A stretch of DNA of 64,000 nucleotides, taken from assembly GCF_036373705.1 (NCBI RefSeq), contig NC_089863.1, forward strand, positions 1,048,001 through 1,112,000, given 5' to 3'. Below are positions 24,151 through 35,115 of this stretch, piece by piece. Position numbers and translations under genes: made by a program. The notes under the pieces are model-generated. The model had not been told where the DNA came from. It ran no database searches and saw only the letters and a program-made list of their open reading frames with translations. How positions within the stretch are numbered: position 1 is the first letter of the stretch; the number at the start of each line of letters is the position of its first letter. The DNA is from Amia ocellicauda (lineage: Eukaryota > Chordata > Actinopteri > Amiiformes > Amiidae).

Positions 24151-25371
24151 CACTCACCTAAAGGATTATTAGGAACACCATACTAATACTGTGTTTGACC
24201 CCCTTTCGCCTTCAGAACTGCCTTAATTCTACGTGGCATTGATTCAACAAGGTGCTGAAAGCATTCTTTAGAAATGTTGGCCCATATTGATAGGATAGCA
24301 TCTTGCAGTTGATGGAGATTTGTGGGATGCACATCCAGGGCACGAAGCTCCCGTTCCACCACATCCCAAAGATGCTCTATTGGGTTGAGATCTGGTGACT
24401 GTGGGGGCCAGTTTAGTACAGTGAACTCATTGTCATGTTCAAGAAACCAATTTGAAATGATTCGACCTTTGTGACATGGTGCATTATCCTGCTGGAAGTA
24501 GCCATCAGAGGATGGGTACATGGTGGTCATAAAGGGATGGACATGGTCAGAAACAATGCTCAGGTAGGCCGTGGCATTTAAACGATGCCCAATTGGCACT
24601 AAGGGGCCTAAAGTGTGCCAAGAAAACATCCCCCACACCATTACACCACCACCACCAGCCTGCACAGTGGTAACAAGGCATGATGGATCCATGTTCTCAT
24701 TCTGTTTACGCCAAATTCTGACTCTACCATCTGAATGTCTCAACAGAAATCGAGACTCATCAGACCAGGCAACATTTTTCCAGTCTTCAACTGTCCAATT
24801 TTGGTGAGCTTGTGCAAATTGTAGCCTCTTTTTCCTATTTGTAGTGGAGATGAGTGGTACCCGGTGGGGTCTTCTGCTGTTGTAGCCCATCCGCCTCAAG
24901 GTTGTACGTGTTGTGGCTTCACAAATGCTTTGCTGCATACCTCGGTTGTAACGAGTGGTTATTTCAGTCAAAGTTGCTCTTCTATCAGCTTGAATCAGTC
25001 GGCCCATTCTCCTCTGACCTCTAGCATCAACAAGGCATTTTCGCCCACAGGACTGCCGCATACTGGATGTTTTTCCCTTTTCACACCATTCTTTGTAAAC
25101 CCTAGAAATGGTTGTGCGTGAAAATCCCAGTAACTGAGCAGATTGTGAAATACTCAGACCGGCCCGTCTGGCACCAACAACCATGCCACGCTCAAAATTG
25201 CTTAAATCACCTTTCTTTCCCATTCAGACATTCAGTTTGGAGTTCTGGAGATTGTCTTGACCAGGACCACACCCCTAAATGCATTGAAGCAACTGCCATG
25301 TGATTGGTTGGTTAGATAATTGCATTAATGAGAAATTGAACAGGTGTTCCTAATAATCCTTTAGGTGAGTG
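24151..25371 (-). mobile_element. Apparently intact Tc1/mariner element, DD36E (Incomer-like)
   Basis: The element is 1221 bp long. Both ends carry the same 29-bp terminal inverted repeat with no mismatch, starting cactcacctaaaggattatt on the left and its exact complement at 25343-25371. TA dinucleotides flank both ends (24149-24150 and 25372-25373). Perfect repeats, TA duplication and an open transposase together suggest recent insertion. The end sequence is a well-known abundant family in vertebrate genomes. Confidence 0.95.
24183..25223 (-). CDS. Tc1/mariner transposase, DD36E triad
   Basis: An uninterrupted frame of 346 residues fills the transposon. The N-terminal part (about 1-110) has paired helix-turn-helix features, including LSISQSAQLLGFSRTTISRV. 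The catalytic part has D155 in WSDES, D246 in QQDNAPCH and E283 in LNPIEHLW. Counting residues between D246 and E283 gives 36, where classical Tc1 has 34, so the signature is DD36E, known for the Incomer family. The GGGGVMVWG glycine-rich stretch lies between D155 and D246. The protein would bind the terminal repeats, excise the element and reinsert it at TA. There is no visible inactivating mutation. Activity is not proven by sequence. Confidence 0.93.
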   Translation of the reverse strand: MGKKGDLSNFERGMVVGARRAGLSISQSAQLLGFSRTTISRVYKEWCEKGKTSSMRQSCGRKCLVDARGQRRMGRLIQADRRATLTEITTRYNRGMQQSICEATTRTTLRRMGYNSRRPHRVPLISTTNRKKRLQFAQAHQNWTVEDWKNVAWSDESRFLLRHSDGRVRIWRKQNENMDPSCLVTTVQAGGGGVMVWGMFSWHTLGPLVPIGHRLNATAYLSIVSDHVHPFMTTMYPSSDGYFQQDNAPCHKGRIISNWFLEHDNEFTVLNWPPQSPDLNPIEHLWDVVERELRALDVHPTNLHQLQDAILSIWANISKECFQHLVESMPRRIKAVLKAKGGQTQY

Positions 25372-25618
25372 TATATTTGCCTGAGATTTGTATTGTTTTC
25401 AGGGTTGTATAGCAGTGCTAAAAACTGTGGGCCATAGTCTTGGAAAGCGGCACATAAATCTCTCAGGGTGTTAATTTAAGGCACACAGAAGGATTTCTAA
25501 ATATTGTTTTTTGTAAGAGTGCTTTGTTTCACATTTAACAAAACAAGTGATAACTGTAATGTTGTTAATGTGTTTTATGAGTTTGGCCCTATGTGTTTAT
25601 TTATTTCTGTACTTTTAG

Positions 25619-27434
25619 AAACAGCCGCTAGGGAGGATGAGTACTTCTTGGAGGGTAGAATTAAACCCGTATCTATAGTGCATGGTGGGCCAGGGCCGCA
25701 GTTCCTCTCCAAGGACCTTGTCAACCACATTACAAAACAGACTGATTTCGATGCCAAAATAGAAGATGTGACAGATGAAGAAATAAGAGAGGTTCTGCAC
25801 AAGGTAGGGAAAGTGTAACTGTGAGGAAGGATTAAAAGTGAAACCATTAGTAGAAAGTAAAATAAGTGAAATATGGGAAATCACAGGATGACAGGATAAA
25901 GGTGTTCAAATATCCATTTCTGGCTTTAAACTCAAGCTAATTATAATTTTGTTTAATGAAGTGTAATTGGACTAATTCAATCACAAGTTATCTTGTGTGT
26001 TTTACTTTATGTATTAATGTACCTTTCAAATCATGTCATTCAATAAAATCGTATTTATTGGTAATATTTTATAATGTGCTACAGATACAGGATGCCAATA
26101 TTGTGGACAGTCTTTGAAACACAATTATGCAAAACCGCGCTGTGCTGCAAACAGCTGGATGTTTCCATCATGCCCAAGATCTGGAGGCCAAGGACAGAAC
26201 TGTGAAGGATTCTTTTATCTGGTACATAATCTACAGAAACCAGTTTGTGATTCAAAGGTAATGTTAGTGCAATATGTACTTGTACAAATCTGTCCTTACA
26301 CCAAAGATCAAGACACTATTGCATTACTACCCAGTATTTGTATCCATCTAGACCAGGGTTGCCCATACCACTGACCTAGAACATACATAGAGCTTTCTTT
26401 CTCAATGTAAATTATTATGACAGTGATTTATAGAATTGCAAGCAATTTTGTGTAATTATCCTGAAAGAGTAGGTACTCTTGTATATATTTATGCTTTAAC
26501 AAATAGTCTGACACCTGTTTTTTTTGTGCATTAAATAAAACCGTAATTCAGATGGTCTGAATATAAACTTGCAATCTATATTCGTGTTAATCCAAACAGT
26601 TTTTAAAAGGCAAGTAAATTTGGTTTCGGCCTTTCTGTTTTTATGAATAGGTTCAAGGAGGGACTTGCAACCCTGCAATTCCTAACCGCTTTGGAACAAC
26701 ATCTCTCTTTACTGGCAGGTTTCATGTGCTACTCAGACAAAAACAACAGAGCTACAGACTTGGAAAACCTTTTCAAAGTGGAGCTAAGTGCAGTTGGAAG
26801 CAACAGACGAAGGGAGGAAAGTTAAACCATAGGCTTCTGGTCGGACTTCTTGCTTGATTGTGAAGGTTTGTTTTCAGTTTAATTTGTTTGCATTTTTTGA
26901 TTTGTGTACATGTAACACTGAGCAAAATAACTAATACACTAATGTGTTGAAGAAAACAAAAGCATATTAAGCACATTAATGTAAGTTTGACATGGGAAAT
27001 GGCCTGATTAGAAAAGTGTACACATTTAAAATCCCTTAAAATTCCATTAAAACTATTTTGGTGATTTAGCATATGAAAATGTTGTGTGCATAGCATTTTT
27101 GTGGAGAGTGTGTGGTTACATCTGAAGTGACAAATTTAAATTCTGTGAAAAACCTGAAAGGTTGTTATGAATATGTAATGCTCTTTTGCTTTTCCAAATT
27201 TCAGAACATGAAAGTGCTGCGTCCCTGGAAGATGTCTTAATGTTTGCTACAAGGCTAAGATCACTGCCAGCTGCAGGATTGGAACCACGGCCTTCCACTG
27301 AGTTTGTGAGCAATTCAAGGTTTCCAATGGCAAACAGCTGTGGAAATATTATGAGGATACCTTTAGCAAACACTTACAGTTCATTTACGATGTCTATGGA
27401 TTTCGGAATCCAGGATTCGGATGCATCTAGATGA
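25619..27434 (+). pseudogene. HECT-type E3 ligase (G2E3-like) gene remnant
   Basis: Four exon-like pieces: 25619-25803 (REDEYFLEGR, then VSIVHGGPGPQFLS), 26085-26257 (CQYCGQSLK, then RCAANSWMFPSCPRSGG), 26651-26865 (LENLFKVELSAVGSNRRREE) and 27205-27434 (LEDVLMFATRLRSLPAAGL, then PMANSCGN). These match the HECT C-terminal region of fish G2/M-phase E3 ligase-like proteins. The last piece ends in a natural-looking stop. The third piece contains an in-frame TAA at 26823-26825, after which the family pattern resumes in the same frame (IGFWSDFLLDCE). The piece order is also odd, since the cysteine-rich piece follows the N-lobe piece. No N-terminal exons are visible upstream of the transposon. It is most likely a broken copy. 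Confidence 0.7.
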
Positions 27435-27575
27435 GTGATACTCGCTGCTCGTCCTGGAGAGCCATAGCCCTACTGGTTTTACAGGCAACGTTTTTCCCCT
27501 CTCCATTGCAAAACATGCAGTTGTGGAAGTTGTAAAATCTAGTTAGCTATCTGTATGTTGAAAGTCTGGCTTTAT

Positions 27576-27862
27576 AAGAGGGCTGTCAAACTCCTGTCCT
27601 GGAGGGCCGCACTGTCTGCTGGTTTTCATTTCAGTAAAAAGTCCTCAGTGGTGTCATTTGTGTAATTATGGAATCAGGGGGATACATCACTTGGCTAATC
27701 AGACTAAAATATTTTATAGGTACATGTAAACTTCAGTCAAGGGCACATTTTAAATCAACTACAATAATTAGGAAAACCTGTTAACAAAAATCAAATAATG
27801 AACAATAATGATAATTAAGTGAGAGCAGAACAAAAACCAACTGAGTTTGGCAGCCCTGCTAT
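27576..27862. mobile_element. hAT-type foldback element
   Basis: The left end reads agggctgtcaaactcctgtc and the right end reads actgagtttggcagccctg, an imperfect inverted pair around a short AT-rich centre. The 8-bp target duplication is not convincing. No coding capacity. Confidence 0.55.
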
Positions 27863-28284
27863 ACAGTACATATTTTGTCTCAGTGTTCATTTTCCCAATT
27901 CGTTTTGATGCATTTTAATAGTTTATGTTCTGTTGAATGTGCTGACAAATTTACTAAACCTTAAAAGGGTAAAAAAGCACATTACCTCAGCATGCCTATG
28001 CTAAAGTTGTTAAATAAATGTCCTCCTTTATCAGTCCCAGCAATTATTTTACTTTATTTTTATTCATGTAGTAATAATTATTAAGTAATTATAATGTAGA
28101 TCAGTGATTCCCAACCCAGGACCCGGGACCCCTTTGCCTGCTAGCTGTTAAATCAAATTAAATCAAAACTTTGACCCACCTGCTAATAGAAAACTACAAA
28201 CCTGTATAACATAGCAGTACATGTATGATTAAAATAAATAAATCTAACTAAAAATGAAGTGCAGTTCTGTAGTTTTCTATTAGC

Positions 28285-28450
28285 GGGTGGGTCACAGTTA
28301 CTGGCCAAAACTTCACACCCCATTTCCGGTTCCGTCGCTTAGATTTCCACGCAGTGCTGCGCATGCGCATTTTTAAACACGAAAACTCATCTGAGCAAAC
28401 TTCATTTCCCAGCGGCCACTGCGCATTGACCTCGAAACTCCGGGAATACA
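28285..28450 (+). repeat. Left arm of large inverted repeat
   Basis: This arm is the reverse complement, at roughly 85% by eye, of 29395-29563. The shared core includes gaaatgaagtttgctcagat and a cgcatgcgcagcactgcg palindromic stretch. The arms are separated by about 940 bases of AT-rich sequence with no gene. Confidence 0.85.
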
Positions 28451-29394
28451 TTAGATTAATGGGAGGAAACTGCGCTTACGTTTTAAACTAGAATAATTAT
28501 TTGCCAGCGATATGGTGCTTATTGCTTATTAAATAAGATACTATTACTATTTGTAAAACGAATACACATTGATGTTAGATTATTTATTGAACGGGTTTGT
28601 TTTTTATACTCTAAATTGTAAAGGTATATGTGATGCGTATATGATGTGTAAAAGAGTGATATTTGTTGAGGTTTTGTCAATGCAAATATGAATGCATGCA
28701 TACAATGTGACCTTTAATATTAATAAATGACAGAATCTACCCATACTTTCCACATGCCTGTCTGTAGCCATAATAATGAATTGTACATCTACAAATAACG
28801 CACCCCACCCTGCCTCCCTTTTATTGAATAAAGTACAGTAATACATGCAGTGACATAAAACATATATTGTATGTAATACATGTAACTAATAGTGTGAACG
28901 TGTTTAATTCAAACCATCCAGATTATTTTCTGGATTTAAATGCATCACTATCATTCATTTAATAGATTAAAGGTGGTTTTACATTGGCCACATTCTATAA
29001 ATTCTGATGTTGTATTATGCAACATAATCCTTGTTTAAAAAAAGTTATGTACAAATAAATATATGATCGATTTTTGTAATTTCTGTATTTTATATAAAGT
29101 CCACATATCACTGCATGGAACAGTACAGCGTTTTACAGTATTGTGACAGAGTATATGAGTATTGACTCTTTATTCATCTTAATATGAATTACTTACAAAT
29201 TAAATTCATCATCCGAGAGCCGCTGTAAATTTACATAATTGTTTCATATGTTATTAAGGAACATAGGATTAAAGATTTCACAAAAAAGTACAAAAATACG
29301 ACAAGTCCCGCTGGGAAACGAACGTATCTTCTATTTCGCTGTGCAAACATTAGTTAAAAGACTATTATTATAAGTCTCCTTCCGGGATTACTAA
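28451..29394. other. AT-rich spacer between inverted arms
   Basis: No open frame with a family signature and no known repeat motif was seen. It is distinctly more AT-rich than the arms. Confidence 0.6.
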
Positions 29395-29563
29395 GTATTC
29401 CCGGGGTTTTCGAGGTCAGTGCGCAGTGGCTGCTGGGAAATGAAGTTTGCTCAGATGAGTTTTCGTGATTAAAAATACGCATGCGCAGCACTGCGTGAAA
29501 TATAAGAGACGCAACTGGAAAGTGGGTGGGAAGTTTTGTATGGCCGGGAACTATTGTATCCCA
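29395..29563 (-). repeat. Right arm of large inverted repeat
   Basis: Reverse complement of 28285-28450. The arm is CpG-containing and ends two to three bases before the 36-bp tandem repeat. Confidence 0.85.
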
Positions 29564-29566
29564 CAT

Positions 29567-29674
29567 CGGTTTCGCTTCACTTTCAGACACTGTGATTGGC
29601 TCCGGTTTCGCTTCACTTTCAGACACTGTGATTGGCTCCGGTTTCGCTTCACTTTCAGAAGCTGTGATTGGCTA
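29567..29674 (+). repeat. Three 36-bp tandem repeats, each with a CCAAT-box core
   Basis: Units start at 29567, 29603 and 29639. Each reads cggtttcgcttcactttcag, then a few bases, then ctgtgattggct. The ATTGG core is an inverted CCAAT box repeated at fixed spacing. The third unit has one substitution (gaagctg). It could be promoter-like sequence of a transposable element. Confidence 0.85.
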
Positions 29675-30133
29675 GCGGTGCCTCTCGCGCTGCCCGCCCA
29701 TCCCGGGAGCCACGCCCTCTGAACAGGCTCCTCCCCGCTCCAGGCTCCTCATATTGTAGATTTTATTTAGGAGGAGCTGAGCTGCGAGATCCCCTCCCGC
29801 GACTCTTCCGCAACTTTTCGCACTCACACTTTGCGAACAATTTTGATTTAATCCTGCCCCTTGTCTGCAGTTATTAGCTATTACAATATATGTGTAACTT
29901 AGGACTTAGGTATGAGGAACCCAGGTGCAGAGGTAAGGGAATCCAGGGACAGGCGAAGGTCAATACCGGAAAAATCAATGTCCAAGAGAATCCGAAGGCG
30001 AGGTCGATGAGGCAAGCAAGGGTCAACGAGGAGGCGAACAGGCTGCTGGGAAGAATCCGGAAATTGTAGGTCAAGAAACTCAAGAAGGTCAAAGGACAGG
30101 TCATCAATAGGGAAGAGGGAACACTGAGAATAG

Positions 30134-30796
30134 TGTAAGATATTATTTGTTAGAATATATTTTTCTATGGGGAATTCTATACCATCTGGTTTGGTAGAGG
30201 AAACAGACCTCCTCCCTTTGATCTAAGTTCCCTGGTAGCCCTGGTAGCCCTGGTAACCCTATCTTTATGACCAGAGACCAAAAGGGACCTGTCCTCTGAT
30301 TGGCTCCTAGCCAAATTCAAAATGACCCCCACTTCTAAATTACTTTAGCATAAGGCACCCAAGTCATGGTGGTGGCAAAATGCTATTGGTTGGAAGGAAA
30401 CCTTATAAAAGGGAAAACAAAGAGAATTTGAGTTTCTCTTAACTTCTTCATCCTGCAACGAGACACAAGACAGAGCTGGAGAGGAGAGACAGAGAGACAC
30501 ACCACTTCCTGCCTGACCAGACTGGCCTATAAGCTGTACTGTGAGGAGAAAGAAGAAAATGGGTATTATCTGTTTCTTACTGTAATCCAGCAGATGCTTA
30601 ATATTACTTATTTTCAGTAATATAATTGAATGATATTAGTTTCCTATTTTTGTCAAAATAAATGATTATTGCACATCTGTGACTTGACCGCATCTTCCCT
30701 CTAAAAAGAATCTTAAAAGAGAAACCAATTGACCTATGAGTTTCCAGTTCGACTATTTAGATTGACTGAAAAACCAAGCATTCAAATTCTCTTACA
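30134..30796 (+). mobile_element. Candidate 5' LTR of retroelement
   Basis: The block begins tgtaagatatt and ends attctcttaca, giving short inverted ends (TGTAAGA/TCTTACA) as LTRs have. It contains an inverted CCAAT (ctattggttgg) near 30382, TATAAAA at 30404-30410 and AATAAA at 30657-30662, in the order expected for U3-R-U5. Right after it comes tggtggccaatacaggggtg, which looks like a tRNA primer-binding site. No matching copy was found 3' of the gag-like gene. Confidence 0.6.
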
Positions 30797-31347
30797 TAGT
30801 GGTGGCCAATACAGGGGTGATGACGGATATTTGCTACAAGTCACAGATTGCTCTGCAGTATTAATGTGCGTCATTGACAGAATAGCCTGTATATCCGACT
30901 CGCGTAACGGTGTCGTCAGCAAAGCCAGGATTGTACAAACTGATCATTGACCTCAGGAGTGTGTAGTGATTTCAACTCCAAGGAGGAAAACCACATAAAG
31001 TGTGGGCGAGTGATTGAAAAGTGACCTTGTGTGAACAGAGGCAAACATGGATCATCTGTGTCAGAAGGCAAGCCGGTGTGTCCATAAGGACCGAATTAAA
31101 AACGCCATAGCAAAGTGTCCGAGCACTTCATTACAGAACAGAGTCCTGTTTAGCGGAGTTAACACACGAAAAAGAGAAGAAGTCACAACTGAAATGAGCT
31201 GCTCTGTATGGGTTAGATCAGTGTGTTAAGATCTTATCTGATCATTCTGCCGAGGTAGAAACTAAATTGAAACGTGTTAGCGATGACAAATCTGCCTGCT
31301 TTTACAAAATGCAGAGCTGAGACTTCATATGCAGACAGTGAGCAATA

Positions 31348-32769
31348 ATGCTGTGTTTCGATGAAGAGCAGCGCAGATCTGACCATGAGAGTCTGAGAAA
31401 AGAGAGCCGCACTTTACAGCAACAGTTGAATGATTGCCAGGCAGCTCTCAGACACACTGCGACCAAAGTTTCCCAAAGTAATCACACCGCATGTAAACAG
31501 CTAGTAATGCGCTTAAAAACCAAACTAGGCATGAAAACTGCTATCATTGCAGCTGTCGGAGGTCCGTGTTGTCCTGAACTGGACTCTGATGATGATGAAT
31601 ATTGGGAAGAGCTAGAGAGAGAGGCGTGGGACTGTGAATTCAATCCTGAATCCGCTCCCGTCTGTGTGCTTCGCACTCGGGCTGCAGTGAAACGCAGGAT
31701 GTTAAGGACGAGCGACACAGAGCCGAGTCCAATACATGAAAGTACGAGAAGACGAAGTCATTCAGAAAACACAGACAGCTCTGATGATCCTCAAGTCAGT
31801 AATGAGCCTCAGACAACTAAGCGTCTGACTGCTCTGGAACTGAGAGCATTCAAAGATGATTTGGGTCCAATTACTCTAGAGACCGATTTAGAGGAATTAA
31901 TAATTCGACTTTTATCTTGCATTCAGTTACACCCACAACTGAACGACCTGCATTGGAAAACAATAGTTTTAGCTGCATGTTCTCTGACTTTAAGATCCCT
32001 GTTAAGTGTTGATGAAGTGGGGAGAGCGACTGCGTGGACTGAGGTCTTAGAGTTAATAAGCGAAGCTTGTGGCTGGGATGCAGCAGATTGGGGAAGTACA
32101 TTTTATTCTGCAACACAGAGAAAAGGCGAACATGTAAGGGCATATGCTCTGAGAAAACGAGCTCTCTATTTGTTTCTGGATACAATTGATGATGATATAT
32201 ATGATGAACAGTTTAAGAAATCCTTTTTACATGGATTACACCCTGATTTGAAAGCAATCCTGGGCATCTCAGCTGATGCAACCGAGGATTGGGAGAATTT
32301 GTTTCCTAAAATTTGCAGAGCACAGGAATTAGTGAAACAAGGAGCTTGGAAATGTGTTAAAATTGATATTAAGGGGAAAACTGAAAAAGAATCCCGTGAA
32401 AAACTATTCCAGGTCGAGGGGCCTCATGTTTTCTTAAACACTGAGCCTGAATATGGGCGTTGTCCCCCTCATAATCCTCACTGGGAAAAGAAACACAACT
32501 CTGGTTACAAGCGTAACAGGGGCAGAAGTGACCGCGCTGGAGATCAGACTCACACCGACCCCAAGTCACACAGACAGGCCGGGACACCCCGAGGGGCGGT
32601 GCCTAACGTGACTCCTCTCACATATGATGAGTCAAAGGCAGCACCGACTCCTCCTCAGTACTCAACTCCTCCCCTGTATCCGCAGAAAGAGCTACAGCTC
32701 CTGCGTCAGGAAGTGCAACAACTGCGCACTGATCTCATAGGGAAAGCAGCCCATGCACAGCACGCATAG
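31348..32769 (+). CDS. Gag-like protein of an endogenous LTR retroelement
   Basis: An open frame of 473 residues. Residues about 1-45 look like a coiled coil. Residues 85-150 are acidic and low in complexity. About 155-340 are helical and resemble a retroviral or Gypsy capsid: LTALELRAFKDDLGPIT at the start, then AWTEVLELISEACGWD, and FKKSFLHGLHPDLKAI, which recalls the major homology area. The tail is basic, then proline-rich, and ends in a second short coiled coil. No CCHC zinc knuckle and no protease or polymerase frame follow; the next 680 bases hold no gene. The frame is unbroken, which is notable for an old insertion. It could be a gag-only non-autonomous element or a retained host gene. 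Function beyond capsid-like assembly is not inferred. Confidence 0.7.
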   Translation: MLCFDEEQRRSDHESLRKESRTLQQQLNDCQAALRHTATKVSQSNHTACKQLVMRLKTKLGMKTAIIAAVGGPCCPELDSDDDEYWEELEREAWDCEFNPESAPVCVLRTRAAVKRRMLRTSDTEPSPIHESTRRRSHSENTDSSDDPQVSNEPQTTKRLTALELRAFKDDLGPITLETDLEELIIRLLSCIQLHPQLNDLHWKTIVLAACSLTLRSLLSVDEVGRATAWTEVLELISEACGWDAADWGSTFYSATQRKGEHVRAYALRKRALYLFLDTIDDDIYDEQFKKSFLHGLHPDLKAILGISADATEDWENLFPKICRAQELVKQGAWKCVKIDIKGKTEKESREKLFQVEGPHVFLNTEPEYGRCPPHNPHWEKKHNSGYKRNRGRSDRAGDQTHTDPKSHRQAGTPRGAVPNVTPLTYDESKAAPTPPQYSTPPLYPQKELQLLRQEVQQLRTDLIGKAAHAQHA

Positions 32770-33448
32770 GGGTGCGTGGCCTCCCTGAAGGTAGAAACGA
32801 AGGTAGAATATGAAAGTGTCAGTCATTTAAATAGCTATTTGAGTCTTAAGAAACTCGACCCTTGGAACAAACAGGGCCCTGCTTTCCTCAAAGACTTCGT
32901 CTTCAAGTAACTACGGTGGAACCCTGCTTACAAAGAAGATTTTGTGCACAACCTTGGAGCCTTCAAACCAGTGGAAAATCTGTTTGGAAACGACTCTACT
33001 TTCGCGAAACCCCAACTTCCAGGTGCATCGACTGAGTGGAAGTTCTTGGACAAAGCCGAACCGGACTGCCTTTGTTCCAAACCACACGGACCTCGTGCCG
33101 TGTGCTGTTATCTGAGCCCGAAGACAGAGAGGCCTCTCTGCGACGAAGTTCACATAAGTTTAACAGTTTGGAGTTTGTGATTCATGACATTTGAGAAATC
33201 AATTAGAAATGTTAATCTGTGATTCATAACTCTAGAATGTGTAATATCATTTAGTTTTCTTAAATATAAATGTGTGTTGCATTAAACTGTTTGTTGACAA
33301 TTTTAGAAATAAAATCTGTCAACGCCGAGAAATATCTTCTCATTCCTGTTTAAGTGTTTAGTCTGAAATTGACACAAGTTAATAGACGTTAGATTATTGG
33401 TGGCCCTGCCTATCCTTAATCATTGAATAATAATCAGTTAAGGGAAAT
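32770..33448 (+). other. Non-coding stretch after gag
   Basis: No polymerase-like frame on either strand. A short purine run aagggaaa lies just before 33449 and may be the polypurine tract priming plus-strand synthesis. A tggtggccctgcc sequence near 33402 resembles a second primer-binding site. Confidence 0.5.
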
Positions 33449-33938
33449 TGTGGTAACAAGTAATGATAGGATCTTTCTCGGCACCTAAACGTAAATGAGA
33501 CTGATATATATATATAACGAGAAGTTACCTGACATAAAGACTAACCTGTGTAGTTATTTAATGTCTGACTAATAATACTAATGAGAGACTCACCTTCGTC
33601 TTACTAACCGGTATTGTAGTCAATGTGTTTATAACCTTTTTTGTTTAACGATTTGTGTGATATCATATGCGATCCCATGGTCTTTGATTTGGTCACGGAA
33701 GTGATTTGTCTTTGATTTGTTGATCTAGAGTTGAATTTTAATTCGTTTTTCCCTTTTGTATAACTAGTGTGGTGCTACATTTAGTCTTTGTTTTTAATAC
33801 ATTTGAGAATTTATATCTTTGGAATTGGTGTCTGTGTCCAATTATTACAGAAATTGAGTTCTACAAGATTCCAGGATTCGTGATAAGGTGATACTATAAA
33901 TTCACTTCTTTAACTGAAATGTATAAGTGTACCTTACA
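33449..33938 (+). mobile_element. Candidate 3' LTR; second copy of repeat at window start
   Basis: The block starts tgtggtaacaag directly after the purine run and ends gtaccttaca, with weak inverted ends. A TATA-type tatatatataa sits at about 33505. From 33559 to the end it is nearly identical to 1-378. It is clearly different from the candidate 5' LTR at 30134-30796, so the two are not a pair made in one insertion. A solo LTR of another family placed next to the gag element is an alternative. Confidence 0.55.
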
Positions 33939-33944
33939 CTACAG

Positions 33945-35115
33945 AGGTCACTGTCTCCACAACACCCTGCTGAGAGGTCACGCTGATGATGCCCAGATCT
34001 TCTTGTCTTTTCCCTCTTCTGACCCTCTCATCCCCTCTCGCATCTATTCCTGTTTGTCTGCTATCTCCACCTGGATGCACTCGCACCACCTCAAGCTCAA
34101 CCTCTCCAAATCAGATCTCCTGTTTTTCCCCTACTCTTCCTCACCTTCTGCTGACCTCCCCATCTCGATCCCCTTGGAATCCACCACACTCTCTCCCTCT
34201 TCTTCCGCAAAAAATCTAGGAGTCACCCTCGATCCTGCGCTCTCCTACACCCAGCACATCACCACGCTGACACGCACCTGCAGATTCTTCCTGAGCAACA
34301 TACGCCGGATCCGTCCCTTCCTCACCGACTACTCGACTCAGCTGCTCGTCCAGTCCCTGGTCCTCTCCCAACTGGATACTGCAACTCCCTCCTGGCCGGC
34401 CTGCCTGCATCCACTACCCGCCGCTCCAGCTCATCAGGACTCTGCGGCTCGTCTGGTGTCTCTCTGCCCGATTCACACGCTACTCCACTGCTCCGCTCCC
34501 TCCACTGGCTCCCGATAGCGGCACACATTCAGTTCAAGACACTGACCCTCACCTACCGCTGTCTCGACCACACTGCACCAAGCTACCTTCAGACACTCGT
34601 CTCTCCATACATCCCCTCCAGACCACTGCGCTCCTCCAGCGCCAGAAGACTAACTCTGCCTCCTCTCCACTCTCCTTCCTCCAGAGTCACTCCTGCTCAT
34701 CCCTGAACGACCTGCCCACCGAAGTCAGAACAGCGAGTCCTTGACCTCCTTCCGGCGCTTATCAAGACGCATCTCTTCCCACAGCACTAATGTAATAATT
34801 TATTATCTTGTCTAATTACACTGATTCAACTTAATGTTTGACACAGCCCCTGCTCTGCATTACTAGAACTCGTAATGTTTATTTTGATTTCCCCTATGCC
34901 TCCTCTCCCTTGGATCTTAACAATGTCTGCACTTACTAGCGTTTACTATCTAGGATATAGGACTTGGATATAGGAGTATTGTTTACTGTATATTTTCTAC
35001 ACACTTGTGTAAATTTTAAATTTATAAAATGCATTATGCCTGAACTGCACTGTATTGTTGCACTTATATTTTGTAAGTAGCCGTGGATAAGGGCATCTGC
35101 TAAGAAATTAATAAT
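33945..35115 (+). mobile_element. 3' part of an L2-type LINE (reverse transcriptase end and tail)
   Basis: Translated, 33970-34370 reads GHADDAQIFLSFPSSDPLI, then STWMHSHHLKLNLSKSDLLF and KNLGVTLDPALSYTQHITTL, then IRRIRPFLTDYSTQLLVQSL. This is the usual ADD catalytic box and thumb of L2/Rex-type LINEs. A frame break follows near 34378 and the rest is decayed. The element ends with the LINE tail tggataagggcatctgctaa and an aataataataat microsatellite at about 35080-35115. It abuts the LTR-like block directly. Confidence 0.85.

Noticed and set aside
30134-33938. A complete provirus with paired LTRs
   Set aside because: The two end blocks do not match each other and no matching target duplication was found.
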